Origin: Bacteroidota bacterium
GTDB lineage: Bacteria > Bacteroidota > Bacteroidia > Chitinophagales > UBA10324
Reading direction: 5' to 3'
NCBI GenBank assembly: GCA_003455275.1
Contig: DMRR01000152.1
Coordinates: 17,827-25,201 of the forward strand
DNA length: 7,375 bases
The notes under the pieces are model-generated. The model did not search any database. It worked only from the letters and a program-made list of their open reading frames with translations, and was not told where the DNA came from. The position numbers and the translations under genes were made by a program. Positions 6,177-7,375 of this stretch are shown here, one piece after another. The number at the start of each line of letters is the position of its first letter. Position 1 is the stretch's first letter.

Positions 6177-7375
6177 ATGACAACAGTTTACATAAAAGAC
6201 CTTGCGAAACACGAAGGGCAAGAAGTGCAATTGCAGGGTTGGGTTTACAACAAGCGCTCGGGTAAGGGATTATTTTTTATTGTGCTGCGCGATGGTTATG
6301 GCTATGCGCAATGTGTGGTGGATGAAAAAAATGTGAGCGCCGAAAGTTTCGAAGCTGCGAAAAATCTTTCGCAAGAAAGTTCGTGCTCGCTCATTGGTAA
6401 AGTAGTGAAGGACGAAAGACAAATCGGTGGTTACGAAATTCAGGTAACGAGCGTGGAAGCAATTTCTATTGCTGAAGAATTTCCGATTTCGAAAAAGGAA
6501 CACGGCGTTGATTTTCTGATGGACGAGCGTCACTTGTGGTTGCGCACACAACGGCAGTGGGCAATCATGCGCATTCGCAACCGTATGATCATGGCGATTC
6601 ATAATTTCTTTCAGCAAAATGATTTTGTGCAAATGGACTCACCCATTTTCACCGGCAACGCGGTGGAAGGAACGAGCACTTTGTTCGAAACAGATTTTTA
6701 CGGACAGCCCGCGTATCTCTCGCAGAGCGGACAATTGTATGGCGAAGCAATGGCAATGGCGTTCGGAAAGATTTACACTTTTGGTCCCACCTTCAGAGCA
6801 GAGAAATCGAAAACGCGCCGTCACCTTTCTGAGTTCTGGATGATAGAACCGGAGATGGCTTTTCACGACCTTGACATGAACATGGATGTGATTGAAGCGA
6901 TGCTGAAATCGGTGGTGACTGACCTTGCGACGAACTGTGAAGCCGAATTCAAAATCATTGGTCGAGATATTTCTATTCTGAAAAACATCAATCGTCCCTT
7001 CCCGCGCATTGCTTATGACGATGCAGTGGATATGATTCAGGGAAAAAAAGATGTGGACGGCAAAAACAGTATCGCGCTGCTCGAAGGCGATTTGAAAAAT
7101 GTGCGCGAAAGAATTTCTGCAGTGAAAAAAGAAACCGAAGAGCGCGAAGCGAAAATCAAGGAGCCGGGAATGAAGAAGGGTGAGATTGCTTTTAACCAAA
7201 ACAAAATTGATGCGCTGAAAAATGAACTGAAAGAGCTGGAAGAAGATGAGCGCAACATTCCGGGATGGCTGAACAGCGCGCGCAACTTTGAGCGCGGAAA
7301 TGATTTCGGCGGCTCTGATGAAACCGTGCTCACGCGCCTGTTTGATATTCCGATTATGGTGTATAACTGGCCCCA
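6177..7375 (+). CDS. asnS: Asparaginyl-tRNA synthetase, 3' end cut off by window edge
   Basis: This class II synthetase charges tRNA-Asn with asparagine. From the ATG at 6177, 399 codons are present and the frame is open at the right edge. Residues 1-110 form the OB-fold anticodon-binding domain (GWVYNKRSGKGLFFIVLRDG near 21-40). The catalytic domain begins at FLMDERHLWLR (113-123). Motif 1 lies around 140-157 with its invariant proline at P156. SQSGQLYGE at 182-190 is a substrate-site segment shared with other AsnRS enzymes. Motif 2 is FRAE at 206-209 followed by KTRRHLSEFW. From memory the sequence resembles Thermus and archaeal AsnRS more than the E. coli type. Residues 285-374 hold an extra, charged, helix-rich segment about 70 residues longer than in Thermus, before NDFGGSDE. 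Motif 3 lies beyond the window. AspRS is the main alternative but fits less well. A 58 bp AT-rich gap separates the gene from murI; no Shine-Dalgarno site is seen. Confidence 0.93.
   Translation, partial: MTTVYIKDLAKHEGQEVQLQGWVYNKRSGKGLFFIVLRDGYGYAQCVVDEKNVSAESFEAAKNLSQESSCSLIGKVVKDERQIGGYEIQVTSVEAISIAEEFPISKKEHGVDFLMDERHLWLRTQRQWAIMRIRNRMIMAIHNFFQQNDFVQMDSPIFTGNAVEGTSTLFETDFYGQPAYLSQSGQLYGEAMAMAFGKIYTFGPTFRAEKSKTRRHLSEFWMIEPEMAFHDLDMNMDVIEAMLKSVVTDLATNCEAEFKIIGRDISILKNINRPFPRIAYDDAVDMIQGKKDVDGKNSIALLEGDLKNVRERISAVKKETEEREAKIKEPGMKKGEIAFNQNKIDALKNELKELEEDERNIPGWLNSARNFERGNDFGGSDETVLTRLFDIPIMVYNWP

Noticed and set aside
6270..7333. Long minus-strand open frames, up to 186 codons, opposite asnS
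   Set aside because: They are antisense to well-conserved AsnRS sequence, and their translations are rich in F, H and S with no recognisable domain.

Overview
The window looks like a chromosomal segment of a member of the Bacteroidota. The gene order uppS-bamA-ompH-ompH-murI is a known envelope-biogenesis cluster of that phylum. The start regions lack Shine-Dalgarno sequences and some are A-rich, as is usual there, and the UppS and BamA sequences fit. The exact family cannot be told from the window alone. Base composition is moderately AT-rich, and I see no mobile element, RNA gene or CRISPR array.

Layout. On the minus strand, from about 773 down to the left edge, lies an incomplete FkbM-family methyltransferase gene; its 3' end is cut off by the window. 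A short divergent intergenic region of about 110 bp follows. From 884 to 6118 five genes run on the plus strand: uppS (isoprenyl/undecaprenyl diphosphate synthase), bamA (outer-membrane assembly factor; its ATG overlaps the uppS stop by 4 bp), two tandem ompH/skp-like periplasmic chaperone genes, and murI (glutamate racemase), which starts 9 bp after the second ompH. After a 58 bp AT-rich gap comes asnS (asparaginyl-tRNA synthetase), cut off by the right edge with 399 codons present.

How the genes work together. UppS makes the precursor of the lipid carrier used for peptidoglycan and surface glycans, and MurI makes D-glutamate for peptidoglycan. BamA folds proteins into the outer membrane, and the OmpH/Skp proteins are expected to escort unfolded outer-membrane proteins across the periplasm. 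The block therefore joins wall precursor supply to outer-membrane assembly. AsnS is a housekeeping translation gene, possibly transcribed separately.

Nothing here supports a new biological system. The most noteworthy feature is in AsnS: it is of the Thermus-like type and carries about 70 extra residues, predicted to form a charged helical hairpin, between class II motif 2 and the expected motif 3. Smaller points are the non-ATG starts of uppS and murI, the divergent methyltransferase next to the cluster, and a short C-terminal extension on BamA.
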